NCBI GenBank assembly: GCA_022410635.1
Contig: JAJVDF010000165.1
Coordinates: 2,108,888 to 2,172,887, forward strand
From: Tretioscincus oriximinensis
Taxonomy: Eukaryota; Chordata; Lepidosauria; Squamata; Gymnophthalmidae
Length of the DNA stretch: 64,000 nt
Reading direction: 5' to 3'
The stretch's first letter is position 1. Each line of letters opens with the position of its first letter. The notes below the pieces were generated by a model, which did no database searches, was not told the origin of the DNA, and was given only the letters and a program-made list of their open reading frames with translations. Of this stretch, positions 23,679-33,279 are shown one piece after another. Both the position numbers and the translations under genes were made by a program.

Positions 23679-24164
23679 GCATGTGCTCTTATCCATGTGT
23701 TTAGCCACTCTTATGTACCAGTAGAACATAAGATGAGCCTCGAAAAAGTACAGCAATAGAAGATCTCTGTGGCATATAAGAACATAAAGTGCTCTTACTA
23801 ACCCGAGCCACAGCCCACCTGCANAGTGTGTCACACTGGTCTACTGATTGCTTCTGGCATTTTTAAGTAGCAGCAAAAGGCAAAATGTTTACCTGCACTC
23901 AACTCCCTCACCCAAACTTGAGGTAATAATTAGGCATCCATTCTAGGAGCCATTGGTACAACTTTTGTCCAAGAATTACCATGTTGTGAAATCAGCAAAC
24001 TGTTGACTGCTGTNCCATCAGACTTCCTTATTGAACATGGGATCGACAGGGTGAATAGAGAAAAAATGTTTTCTCTATCACACAACACAAGGACCAGAGG
24101 GCACTCCCTAAAANTGTTGGGTAGAAAAGTGAGAACAGACAAAGGAAAGTATTTTTTCACCCAG
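23587..24164. repeat. Near-identical duplicated block, copy 1
   Basis: Matches 43026-43603 at a constant offset of 19439 bp with no indels. I see one clear substitution (23606) plus Ns at 23824 and 24014, and an N at 24114 shared with copy 2. The first ~450 bp are not CR1 sense sequence; the last ~130 bp are CR1. In this copy the block starts abruptly inside CR1 ORF2 after 'ctccttgaaac', so about 80 bp of CR1 (HG.DR..REKMFSLSHNTRT) occur twice, at 23510 and 24037. Confidence 0.92.
23775..23940 (-). repeat. Old CR1-like 3' tail, antisense, inside the duplicated block
   Basis: The + strand 'aagaacataaagtgctctta', 'gagccacagcccacctgc' and 'gtgtgtcacac' resemble the reverse complement of the CR1 tail seen at 62875-62950. 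It is a diverged subfamily, recognised only by those islands. Confidence 0.5.
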
Positions 24165-24495
24165 AAGGTCATTGGCTTGTGGAATTAACTTCCTGAATAG
24201 GTAGTGGTAGCCAACAGCTTGGACAGTTTCAAGACAGGACTAGACAGGTTTATGGATACCAAGGGTATAAATGGATACTAGGATGGATGTCTGGATGTTG
24301 CCTCCGGGATAGAGCAACAGGCAGGACTCCTGAGATACCATTTGCAGGGAGTCATGAAAAGGTGCATATTTTGCTTCCTCTGTTCAGACTGCCCAGTTGC
24401 ATCCAGTGGGTCTCTGTGTGACAGAAAATGCTGGANTTGATGGGCTGTGGCCTGATCCAGTATGGCTCTTCTTATGTTCTTATGTTCTTATAATG
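24036..24495 (+). mobile_element. CR1 3' end
   Basis: Starts at GIDRVNREKMFSLSHNTRTR and continues past LGRKVRTDKGKYFFTQ into the CR1 3' UTR ('gatgtctggatgttgcct', 'gactcctgagatacc', 'gatgggctgtggcctgatcc'). It finishes with 'ttcttatgttcttatgttct', the end repeat of this younger CR1 subfamily. Ns lie at 24114 and 24436. It follows the chimeric block and would have been the natural 3' end of the CR1 at 21300. Confidence 0.92.
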
Positions 24496-25039
24496 CTCTT
24501 GACAGACTTTTTATGCCTAGTAAGATTTTGACTCAATGAGCAAACCCTTTCAGATCACCTATAGTGCCACTATGGTGCTGTGCTGATCTTACTTAAGCTT
24601 AATAAAATAAATAAACCGTAGTCAGGGACCCTTTGGAGATAACAGTTCATGGATTTCTGCAATGCCATCAAACATGCAGCACTTTACTGATTTGCTCTGT
24701 ATCCAAATGCTGGTGGCCAGATTCAAAGAAAATGCACTGAAATTGATCCCATCTGCTAACAGTCTGTTTCTTATTAGTAGAACATAGTACAGTATGTTCC
24801 TCTCATTGCTATAGGATGAGATAGCAAGCTGCACTATCCAACTCTCGTGTCCAGGTATATGATGCTGAAGTACAGCCAGAGTTGCAAAAGGAAACAGCTA
24901 TAAAAATACAGTAAGAATAGAGTAAAAGCATCAAAGTATTTCCATGTTGATTTATGTACAATGCATATACGCATAAAAGGGATGCACACAATTTCCCATA
25001 CATCTGCCTTAATCTGCCGCTTTTTACTGCTGCAAATTC
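24496..25039. other. Intergenic, unassigned
   Basis: Spacer with an 'aaaataaataaa' patch near 24603 that may be the tail of a lost LINE or SINE. Nothing else supported. Confidence 0.5.
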
Positions 25040-25870
25040 ATGAATTTATTATTTTTCTATTTATTTATTTGGATTTTTATCCTGCTCTATACCCAAAAGT
25101 CTCAGGTTGGCTCACAATTATAAAAACAGAACACAATAGCCATAAAACAAAGTACAGTCACTAAAATAACAATAGGGCTGAAACTATTCTCTCAACCAAA
25201 GGCCAAGGCAAATAGGTATGTCTTCAAAAAAAAAATTAAATATCTGCAATGAAGCACTGTGACAAATCTTAAAGAGAGTATCAGTCCACAGCTGTTGAAT
25301 GAAAAATGTCTAATTCTGCATTGTCACCTTCTTTAATCACTGAAGGTGATGGAATAGCCAGAAGGATCCTCCTAGAGATCTTAGTGAATGGGTAAGCAGA
25401 TATGGGAGAAGTCATTCCTTTAATTACTGTATTTGGAATTCAAGTAATGCAAANCCTTAGTGTTAGCACCTTGAATTGGACTCAGTAGCAAATCCATGTG
25501 AAATGGGAATTTGTGGAAAGGATAACATGGACTGTGGGTGGAGGGGTCAATCAGCTTTTGCAGTCATGCAGAAGACTGGGTCCAGTTGTCACTAACTTAT
25601 TATTCTGTATTTGGATATTATGAAATAAAACATAGATGTAGCCTGAGAAATTGCACAACCTGTACGAAATCTAAGAAGCTTTTGAGGCTCCTTAAGAATT
25701 CTGTTAAGATCTATGTTCAGTATCACAGTCACTAGGCATTCATTCAGAATGCATTGTGCCCTGTTCTGGATTATATGATAGAATAAGATCCTTCCATTTG
25801 CAGTCTATTAGAAGAGGCTACTATAGTCTACACCAGCATCCATATAGATGGCAGCTACGTATTCTGGGCT
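25040..25870 (-). mobile_element. L2-like LINE 3' end, minus strand (degenerate)
   Basis: The + strand starts 'ctatttatttatttggattt', then 'cctgctctatacccaaaagt' and 'ctcaggttggctcac', the reverse complement of the shared LINE/SINE tail. It continues with 'ccaaaggccaaggcaaatag', matching the general layout at 37690-38200. No open frame survives. The far boundary near 25870 is approximate. Confidence 0.5.
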
Positions 25871-27155
25871 TTGATCACAGAATAAGCACAGTTGACTAAG
25901 GGTTTGCTTATAGCTTCAAGTGAAGTTGGTTAACTTCAAGCATTCATTTTTTCATATCCTCCTAACTGGTTTGATATGGACCTAGCTTTATTTCTTCAAG
26001 TTATAATCTGGCATTCATTAAGTTGTCCCAAGATCATAAAATTAGATAAGAAAATGAAAAAAAAATGCAAATAAATAAAAAATAGGTGAAGTTCCTAGGA
26101 AATAGTCTGTCCACACAATACAACAGCTAGCCTGCTTTTATGCTGCCTTTCCAATCAAGTGAGGGTTCAGATGAGGAGGTGCCTGTTGATCTTTTTGGCT
26201 CTGAAGAATCAGGACCAGAGGGATATCTAACACAAGCAGATCACTTTCTTTAAATAAGTCTGATGCAGAAAAAGCATCAGTCATAGGCTATATTGAATGC
26301 ACACATGCCTAGCAAGACTGTGAACTATTAAGTCCCACCTCAGTTACACCTATGACTGGGCAGTGAGAGTTAGAAATATAGGCAATTTCAGCATTGACCA
26401 GTTGCTGAAAACCAACATTTTACTAATGTGTGTTTGTCTGTGTTGCTTTTAAAATCATGTTATCTGCTTTAAACAAACAAATATTCATGATTTTGAGTTT
26501 TCTTCTGCATTTGAACTGATTAATTTTGCTGTATGTTAGTCATTCCATTTCTTTCTTTATCTGCTTATGCCATTAATAAAACTGTTATAAATCTTGTTGG
26601 CTCCTGTAAAGCCATAAACAAGTCTGGACACCTGCTCTTTAGTATGAAGAAAACTAAGAATAAAATTACCAGATAAAATCTGGGATAGAATAGCTATGGA
26701 AGGGAGGACTTTTTATCAGCTGAAGCTTCTGCAGCACCTGGGAGAGAAATCATTACCCATTAAAGGTCTAAACTTCTGGATTTTATCAGGCAACCCAAAC
26801 TAAGAGGATTTCACTTTACGGCAGTTTCTCAAGCACTCCCTGGCATAAATAGGACCAGCCATTTCCCACATGGCTGGTTGGATTAAAATGCAGGGTGTAT
26901 AGAGCTGGATCACTTCGCTAGGCCTTCAAAATGGCACTAGACCTGGACTTCTTTTGTGGACCATCAGGAATACCGCTGACTGGTAATTCCAAAGTGGGAT
27001 TGTCCTTGGTAGGGCTACACATGAGCTTCAGTTCATTCTTGGCACAGGCTGAGCACTGCAGACCAAAACTAACCTGATGACTAATTAATTTGCTATGTAT
27101 TCTGCTATTTTTCTATACCATGAAGAAGGAAAAATGGAGAAGAATGTTACAAGAA
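25871..27155. other. Intergenic, unassigned
   Basis: AT-rich sequence. No supported gene or repeat. Confidence 0.55.
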
Positions 27156-27366
27156 TAAGGCAGTATTCACACAGCACTTGTTTATTCTGGATTTTCCTGA
27201 TAATCCGGTTAATCGCTTTGAGGTGCTGTGTTGATATCTTTTTTTAACAACAACAACAACAACAACAGCAATAATAAGATTAGCAAAAGTATAATCTCCT
27301 TTGTCAATAAGCAACATATTATTATTAATAATAATTGTACCCCACCCTATATCTGAAAATCTCTTG

Positions 27367-27565
27367 TAGGCTGACCAGATGACCCCTTTTTTGGGGGGGC
27401 TGAAAACCCAGTTTGGGGTGCCTCCTGGTTTCTGCTGAGGAAAGATTTTTTCAAAAAAAGATTTATTATTATTATTATTTTCCTCAGCAAAAAAGGGGAG
27501 GCACCCCAAAACTGGGTTTTCAATCCCGTCCCCCCCCCNAAAAAAGGAGTCATCTGGTCAGCCTA
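27367..27565. mobile_element. Long palindrome (fold-back element) with TA flanks
   Basis: Left arm TAGGCTGACCAGATGAC is mirrored by GTCATCTGGTCAGCCTA (aligned as atgac/gtcat). Pairing continues through 'aaacccagtttggggtgcc' with 'ggcaccccaaaactgggttt' and 'tgctgaggaaa' with 'tttcctcagca'. The arms are about 75-90 bp around an AT-rich (ATT)n loop. TA at both ends suggests Tc1/mariner-like insertion. G and C runs with an N at 27539 mark a hard-to-sequence hairpin. Confidence 0.8.
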
Positions 27566-27870
27566 TTTTACAGTTTATTCTGGATTTTGTCATCCTGACA
27601 GTTCTTTGTAAATGAGATTTTCCATGCTAGTGACACTGTCTCCTGGCAGCCATCTTGTTGGTTGGTTGTTAAGAGGAGGTGCAGTAGTCCCTCCTCCCAA
27701 ATACTATTTGTTGGTCGTCTGTCCGTATCAGGCTTCACACACATGCACCTTTTGTTAGGGGAGGGAACATTTATGGGGGTGTAAATATCAAAGTTCTTGC
27801 AGTTTCTGACTAAAAATTATCCACANAGCACAGCCCTTTCAATTTAATCCAGATTTGACAGTTGGCTTTC

Positions 27871-28022
27871 CCAGTGTAACAGGCCAGAGTATACCCCCCG
27901 CCCAAAATATACCTGGGGTTAAAGTGGCCTAGGCCAGATTATACTTCAGGTATATTATATCCTAGGCCAATTTATACCCAGGTATAGTCTGGGTGGAGGT
28001 ATACTCTCTCCTGTTTCACTGG
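27871..28022. mobile_element. Second palindrome, 152 bp
   Basis: Left arm starts CCAGTGTAACAGGCCAGAGT and the right arm ends 'gagtatacctcc'-complement through CTGTTTCACTGG. Inner arms pair 'atacctggggtt' with 'tacccaggtat' and 'gtggcctagg' with 'cctaggccaa'. The fold centres near 27947. It is probably a fold-back MITE of another family from the one at 27367. Confidence 0.75.
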
Positions 28023-28151
28023 TTTACTGATGATCCGGACAATCAGTTTTAAAACCCGCATTCTGCTGGTTTATCTAACAGGCTGATGAGGCAAATGCAA
28101 TAGAAATTTCACTTTCAATCAGGTTATTGACTCTGTGTGGTTGCAGCCTTA

Positions 28152-29099
28152 GATGCCTAAACTCGGCACCATTTTAGAAAGCACACATATGGAAAGTTGC
28201 TGGCATCTTTCCTAGTTTCTTTTTTCCTCCAAAATTATGTTTCTGATCACTGACAGAAAACAAAAACAAATAAACCCACATACAGTACATTCTTTATTTT
28301 TCTTGGTTGCTGTGTAATAAAAAAAAGAACCCAGGACAATAAAAATAGATCTGTGACTTTTATTAGTGGTGTAATTGGATGGAAACTGAGGAAAGCCAGA
28401 AGAGTTACATAATTCCATAAGAAATGGAAACTCTTCAAGTGTCTTCTCTCTGCCTCTCAATATTTCCTCCTGAAGACAAAGGGGCCTGCCTTGTTACCTT
28501 GTTAAGAAATTAATCTACTGAGACCCTCAAGGGTGCCACTTCAATTTTGGGGAAAAAACATTAGTGAGCCTAAGGATGTAAATGCGCCTTAATTAACCCA
28601 AGGTGTGAACATTCCTGTTTGGAATTGTTCAGTGAATCCCTTGTGGAGGCCTGCTTGTTTTCAGTAGAAAATTTTAGAAATGCTGAAATACTTCATGGTA
28701 TAGGTTCCATGCCCTCGGGAAGTAATAAAGGCTTTAACCCATCAGTCATGCGTTGCTCGCTATTTTCTTACTTGTAATGTTTTCTGTTTCATCTCTTAAG
28801 ATGAGTCCCACAAACTACCATATGGGCCTCACATGGTGACCTTATTTCAGGAATAAGCTGCAAAGCAGAACTTCCTTCAGCACTTCAAAAGAACATTCTA
28901 ATTCTAAAGGAAACCCACAAGAACGAAAGGAACTGCAGGCATTAAACCAAACGTAGCACATCTTCTATCTGAACAGTTAATATACCCAGTTAGAAATATT
29001 GCTCACAAATTCTAGGGGAGCAGGCAGGCTTTGAGAGGAGAGCCACTAGTATCATAAGAGCAAAGAAGAGAGCAATAATTCTATGAGTACCTTCAGTAC
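28152..29099. other. Intergenic, unassigned
   Basis: No supported gene or repeat. Overlapping minus-strand frames at 28212-28460 are in two phases of the same bases and look spurious. Confidence 0.55.
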
Positions 29100-29640
29100 A
29101 CAAATTGCATATAGATAATTTGTCAATACATATTTATTTCGATTATATTTGTATCCTGTCCTTTAGAAAGTGCCTAAAGATTTCAGAAAAGTCAGTAATA
29201 TTGTTATGTTAAGACAATTAAAACCCATTAAAACTGCAAGGTTCTATCCCAGTTTCTATGTTGTAACCTCACCTTCAGCTGTTTTTTTTAATTGTGTCTG
29301 TGGACTCATAGTCATAAAAAGCAACAAGGTCTTATTATTTTCTGTTTTACACAACAATTGCTGATACTGCCATCTGGTGCCATGTACTCTGAATTGTAGT
29401 AAAAGAAAATATGCCTGCTAGTATCTTTGTACTCACATAGAATGAATCAATATTACCAGTTTTTAAAAAATGGGAAGCAAAAATTTATGATCAGAGACAA
29501 ATAGTCCAAAAGATAAAAGTATTTATTTATTCAATTGTTCATATTTCTATCCCATCCTGTTCTCAAAGGTCTAAGTGCAAGGCAAGTAACAATAAAATCA
29601 CTATCCCATGACAATAACTGGGAGATATAAGTGCTGTGGT
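29100..29640 (-). repeat. Two antisense LINE/SINE tails
   Basis: 'tatttatttcgattatattt' with 'gtatcctgtcctttag' (about 29129-29190) and 'atttatttattcaattgttc' with 'tatcccatcctgttctcaaa' (about 29521-29600) are both reverse complements of the shared (AAAT)n LINE/SINE tail. They are 5'-truncated, separate insertions. Confidence 0.6.
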
Positions 29641-30420
29641 TGAATGAGTGTAATAAAAAATGGACATTCCCTGTGTAGTTATTGTCATGACCCACTGTTG
29701 GTTAACTGCATGCTTTCAAGACAGTTTGTTCTAATGCTGTGTTACATTTGGCCCCATACCATATAGGATTTCTAAAGACTCTAATTTAAAAAGATTTTTA
29801 AAATGCTGTAATTTATTAGAAAATCTGAATAAGGCTGCTAGAAGCAATAACAATATGAAATCTACGAACTACGTGGAGCATTTTTACAGCCCAGCACAGA
29901 TTAATTTTTCTGATTTTTTTTAATTATTTTCTTTTTAAAATGTTTTATTTATAAGTGGATAATACATGTAATTTTCCATCTTTTAAATACTCAAATTTAT
30001 ACAATTCACAAAATATATTCTCTTTCCACCCCCACCCTCTTCCCACCCTCAGATCATCTCCGCCCCCCCTTACTCGAATTAACCAAATTGCAGTACATAA
30101 ATTACATTTAATTTAAGTTTCTTAGCACTGCTGCTCAACACATTTTCCAGATATTCCTTTATGTCTAAGCATACTTGTTTACAGTTTATCAAAGTATTCC
30201 AGTTTTCTCTGCTTAAGCAATTTATTTTACGGTTCATGCATTCTGCAGCTAACAATTTGATAATATAGTCTTGGCACTTTTCTAGCTTTCACTTATTTCT
30301 ATTTTTCCAGCCCCCCACCCCCCTACTAATTGTGCAGATGTTATTAATTTTTCAAGAACTCCTTTACTTTTGATTGTGGAAAATCCATCTAGTTCTGCAT
30401 GTGGCATAGCCGTTTTAATT
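29641..30420. other. AT-rich intergenic with C-rich patches
   Basis: Contains T-rich and C-rich runs (for example ccacccccaccctcttccca near 30028 and 'agccccccacccccctac' near 30311). The character resembles an antisense LINE 3' UTR, but I cannot name the family. Confidence 0.4.
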
Positions 30421-30497
30421 GATATTGTGAAATGCTGCCCTGAGACCTTTGGGAATGGGGCAGGATATAAATAGAAATAAACAAATAAATAAATTGG
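30420..30497 (+). repeat. LINE/SINE 3' tail, 5'-truncated
   Basis: 'gctgccctgagacctttggg', 'aatggggcaggatataaa' and a terminal 'aataaacaaataaataaa' match the shared tail at 12508 and 55379. It appears inserted into an AT-rich repeat. Confidence 0.75.
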
Positions 30498-31289
30498 CTA
30501 TTCATTATCTTACTAATTTGCTTTTCAATTTTTCCCCAAAAGGCAGGAACTATTACCAGCATGTTCCATCTATACTACGGACCATATATGCTAATTGAGC
30601 AGAGGTGCGGTACTACTTATGTAAAATCCTTTTCCTTGTCTCTTACAACTTCTTAAATTTTTCAATATCTCTAATCCCATTTATTATTTCTTCTNTTGTT
30701 ATGTTTAAATCAACTCTTCATTTACCATATATTTCATTTCCGACCTATTTTTCCGATTGTGGCCAACAAACACTAATAGTGGTAGTAATATGCCTTTGAC
30801 AAAATTGGTTTAATTCTATTCAATGCATATATATAATAATTATTTATTATGGCTGCATCAGAAGAAATGAACTTGTGTGATGAGAAATGAACAACCTCTT
30901 TCTGATGTGCTGGATGACAGTGAGATTTGTTATGCAATAGGAAGGTAGAATGAGAATCATCAGTAGCTTCACTTGCACCCATGGGGACCCAGGTGTACGG
31001 CAAAAGCTTTTCTCTTTGAACTTCTTAGCATTAATGACACTTTCAAGACTCACAATCAATTAACATCCCTAAGCTAGTCTTGGGATAGCTTAATTGCATA
31101 TATACATAAACTGTTCTCCATTAAAGCCTTATTTGTCTTATTCATCCACATCACAGGAAACAGGAAGTCAGTAGTAACCTACAGTTGTCTTTAATATATA
31201 TTGTGATTTCAAAATAATTTTGTAAATTACATTGAAGTACTTTTTCAATATGTTTTTTCTTCCCTTTCAGGTACTTATAGGCTGTGTTC
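30498..31289. other. Intergenic, unassigned
   Basis: AT-rich; N at 30694. No supported feature. Confidence 0.5.
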
Positions 31290-31590
31290 TCATTAAGGAT
31301 ATGTAGCACGTTAGCAGCAACATCATGTAGAAATTGGCCTGTTATCTCACGGAAGTTCAGCGATTCACTCACTAAAAAGGATTGTGTTCCNAGTTTTTCT
31401 GCTAGTCCAGAAAACTAACAGCCAGGAATGTGAATTTAGGCTAGCTGTAAAAAGCTCATTGGCTCGCTGAGAATGCTGGGAATTTTAATAAAATAAGTGC
31501 AGCAATGACTTATGGGTCATGTTATGTCATGAGATTACCACGAAATTTAGCAGAAAAATACGAAGCAATGAGGAAGGTTGTGATATTAAG
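31290..31590. repeat. Copy of dispersed repeat family Y
   Basis: Ordered motifs shared with 16390, 48160 and 52660: 'gcgattcactcactaaaaag', 'agctcattggctcgctgaga', 'atgctgggaattttaataaa' and 'gcagcaatgacttatgggtc'. Non-coding. One N at 31391. Confidence 0.6.
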
Positions 31591-32159
31591 GTTGAAATGA
31601 GGAAGCAGTCTTATTTTTGTTCTAATGAGTTTATTTTTAATTGTGTCTTACTTTTATTCTTCACATTTGTTTAATTGTGAATTACCCTCAGATTGCTATG
31701 TGAAGTGCAGGACAGAAATGTAAATAATGTATTTATATTTGGTATAACCCATTTGGCCTGCACAGATTTTTTGTTTCACTGCAAATTTATTTGTAGAAAG
31801 CTATAATGGAAAGATTCTAGTTTTATTGAAGATCAGAATGTAGATCCTTCGATTAAAATAAAATGAAAATCATGTCCAAAAATAGTTTCTTGAAAATGTT
31901 AATCAACTAACAGAAAGTAGTTTGATGCCAAGATATAGTTTAAACAAGCTTGATTAAATCTTTGTTTGTTAGTCTTTGTAAACCTGCTATATTTCAGGAT
32001 TCTTAAGCCATAAATGGTTTTAGCATGTACATTGTTATTCATTAATGAGGGCTAGTTCAGTTATTTGCTGCTGTATTATTGCTCACAAATGCATTGTTTA
32101 GTGCATTTGATTTGTATCTACAGTAGCTTTGAAAACGTAATAATAATTCATTATTGTTT
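31591..32159. other. Intergenic, unassigned
   Basis: AT-rich; nothing recognised. Confidence 0.5.
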
Positions 32160-32604
32160 TAAAGGAACATTGATAAACTGGAGCAGGTTCAGAGGAGAGT
32201 TACAAGGATGGTGAGTGGTGTGCAAAGGTTAAAGAATTTAGTGATGTTTAGTCTGCAAAAGAGGAGACCTGATAACTATCTACAAATATTTGAAGGGCTG
32301 TCACAGAGCAGAGAGATCAGCACTGTTCTCATTGGCACATGGAAGGACTAGAAACAACTTGATGGAACTATAAGGAAATATATTTAGATTAGATATCAGA
32401 AAAAAAACTTTCTAAAAGTAAGGGTGGTAAACCATTGGAATAGTTTGCCGTAGGAGATGGTGAGTTCTCCTTTACTGGAAGTCTTCAAACAGAGGCTGGA
32501 CAGCCACCTGTCAGGGATGGTTTAGTGAATCCTGCATTGAACAGGTAATTGGACCCAATTGCCCTTGAACTCTCTTTGATTCCATGATTCTATGATAATA
32601 ACAA
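32160..32604 (+). mobile_element. Old CR1 LINE 3' end
   Basis: Starts at 'ggaacattgataaactggag' (a CR1 RT C-terminal region) and runs through 'tttagtctgcaaaagaggag', 'tatttgaagggctgtcac' and 'gtcttcaaacagaggctgga' to 'ttccatgattctatgataa'. It is collinear with 18215-18590, belongs to the same older subfamily, and extends further 5' than that copy. Confidence 0.87.
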
Positions 32605-32728
32605 TATTAATAACTAAAGTATGTGTGGTTTGCTTTATTTGATAGGTTGGAACTTCCAAAAACATGTAGCAAGTAGCATTACTGAAATCTGGTTTGTGAG
32701 TTTCCATTGAAGTGAATGAGACACTAAG

Positions 32729-32779
32729 GCTGCGTGCACACAACTATTTTCTACCTCGTTCGTAGAGCAATNAGGAAAG
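32729..32779 (+). repeat. 50-bp direct repeat, left copy
   Basis: Begins GGCTGCGTGCACACAACTAT and ends 'gtagagcaat' N 'aggaa'. The right copy at 33229-33279 differs only at two CpG-type sites (cgttcg versus catttg) and the N. Confidence 0.9.
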
Positions 32780-33110
32780 GAAGTGGCCCTGCATAAGGGG
32801 AGCCGCTGGTTACCGGTGCGTGCCCAGGAGCTGGACGCATGGGCACCACCATGTTTACTGACCACAGAAAACATGGCGGTTTCCGGTGACGCACTTCCAG
32901 CACGATGCCGGACTATAAAGCGAGAGGCTGACGCCATGTATGGCCTCTTGCTTTCTGATGCCGACCGGGACGGAGCTCCAGCGTGCTGCTTCACCGATTG
33001 GCTGATAGCGACCTCATGCCACAGCCCTGTCTGTTGTCACAACAGCGTGTCGCTTCAAAGGGAGAAGAGCCGGAATCGAATTGTGAGTACCGGGGATGGG
33101 GGTTAGATAG
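32757..33110. promoter_or_regulatory. CpG-rich island with promoter-like elements
   Basis: CpG density is far above the surrounding AT-rich sequence. It contains a TATA-like 'ggactataaagcgag' (near 32912), an inverted CCAAT box in 'accgattggctgatag' (near 32998), ETS-like 'ttccgg', and an AATTGTGAGTACC 5' splice-site-like sequence near 33080. A 107-codon frame crosses it (32783-33106) but has no recognised domain. It could be a promoter for an unannotated RNA, or the body of a recently inserted element framed by the 50-bp repeats. Confidence 0.45.
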
Positions 33111-33228
33111 AAATAAAGGCTTCAGAGGTTAGTTAGGCAAGGAACCTCCAAACGAAGGCTGCTGAAGGCAGGGGACAACCCCCCCCCCCCCCCAAAGTGA
33201 GCAATTGATGGGGGCACCTGTATCTTGG

Positions 33229-33279
33229 CTGCGTGCACACAACTATTTTCTACCTCATTTGTAGAGCAATCAGGAAGTC
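33229..33279 (+). repeat. 50-bp direct repeat, right copy
   Basis: Same orientation as 32729-32779 and 500 bp downstream. A poly-C run (33179-33193) lies between. The start 'ggctgcgtgcacac' resembles DNA-transposon termini at 59475 and 27156, so the repeats may be element ends rather than a target duplication. Confidence 0.9.

Larger units (their letters stand above)
27156..28151. mobile_element. Possible ~1-kb DNA transposon containing nested palindromes
   Basis: Left edge TAAGGCAGTATTCACACAGC and right edge CTGTGTGGTTGCAGCCTTA are imperfect inverted copies (about 16 of 20 matching). Between them lie a (CAA)n run (27249-27266), an antisense LINE tail (about 27310-27362) and two separate palindromes. 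Target duplication is not clear and the termini could be older fragments brought together. Confidence 0.45.

Noticed and set aside
27147..27598. Overlapping frames on both strands rich in Asn, Phe and Pro.
   Set aside because: They are produced by the palindrome, the (ATT)n loop and the (CAA)n run; both strands give similar peptides because the DNA is self-complementary.
32783..33106. 107-codon frame in the CpG island as a coding exon.
   Set aside because: No recognised domain; the open frame is expected from low stop frequency in GC-rich DNA.
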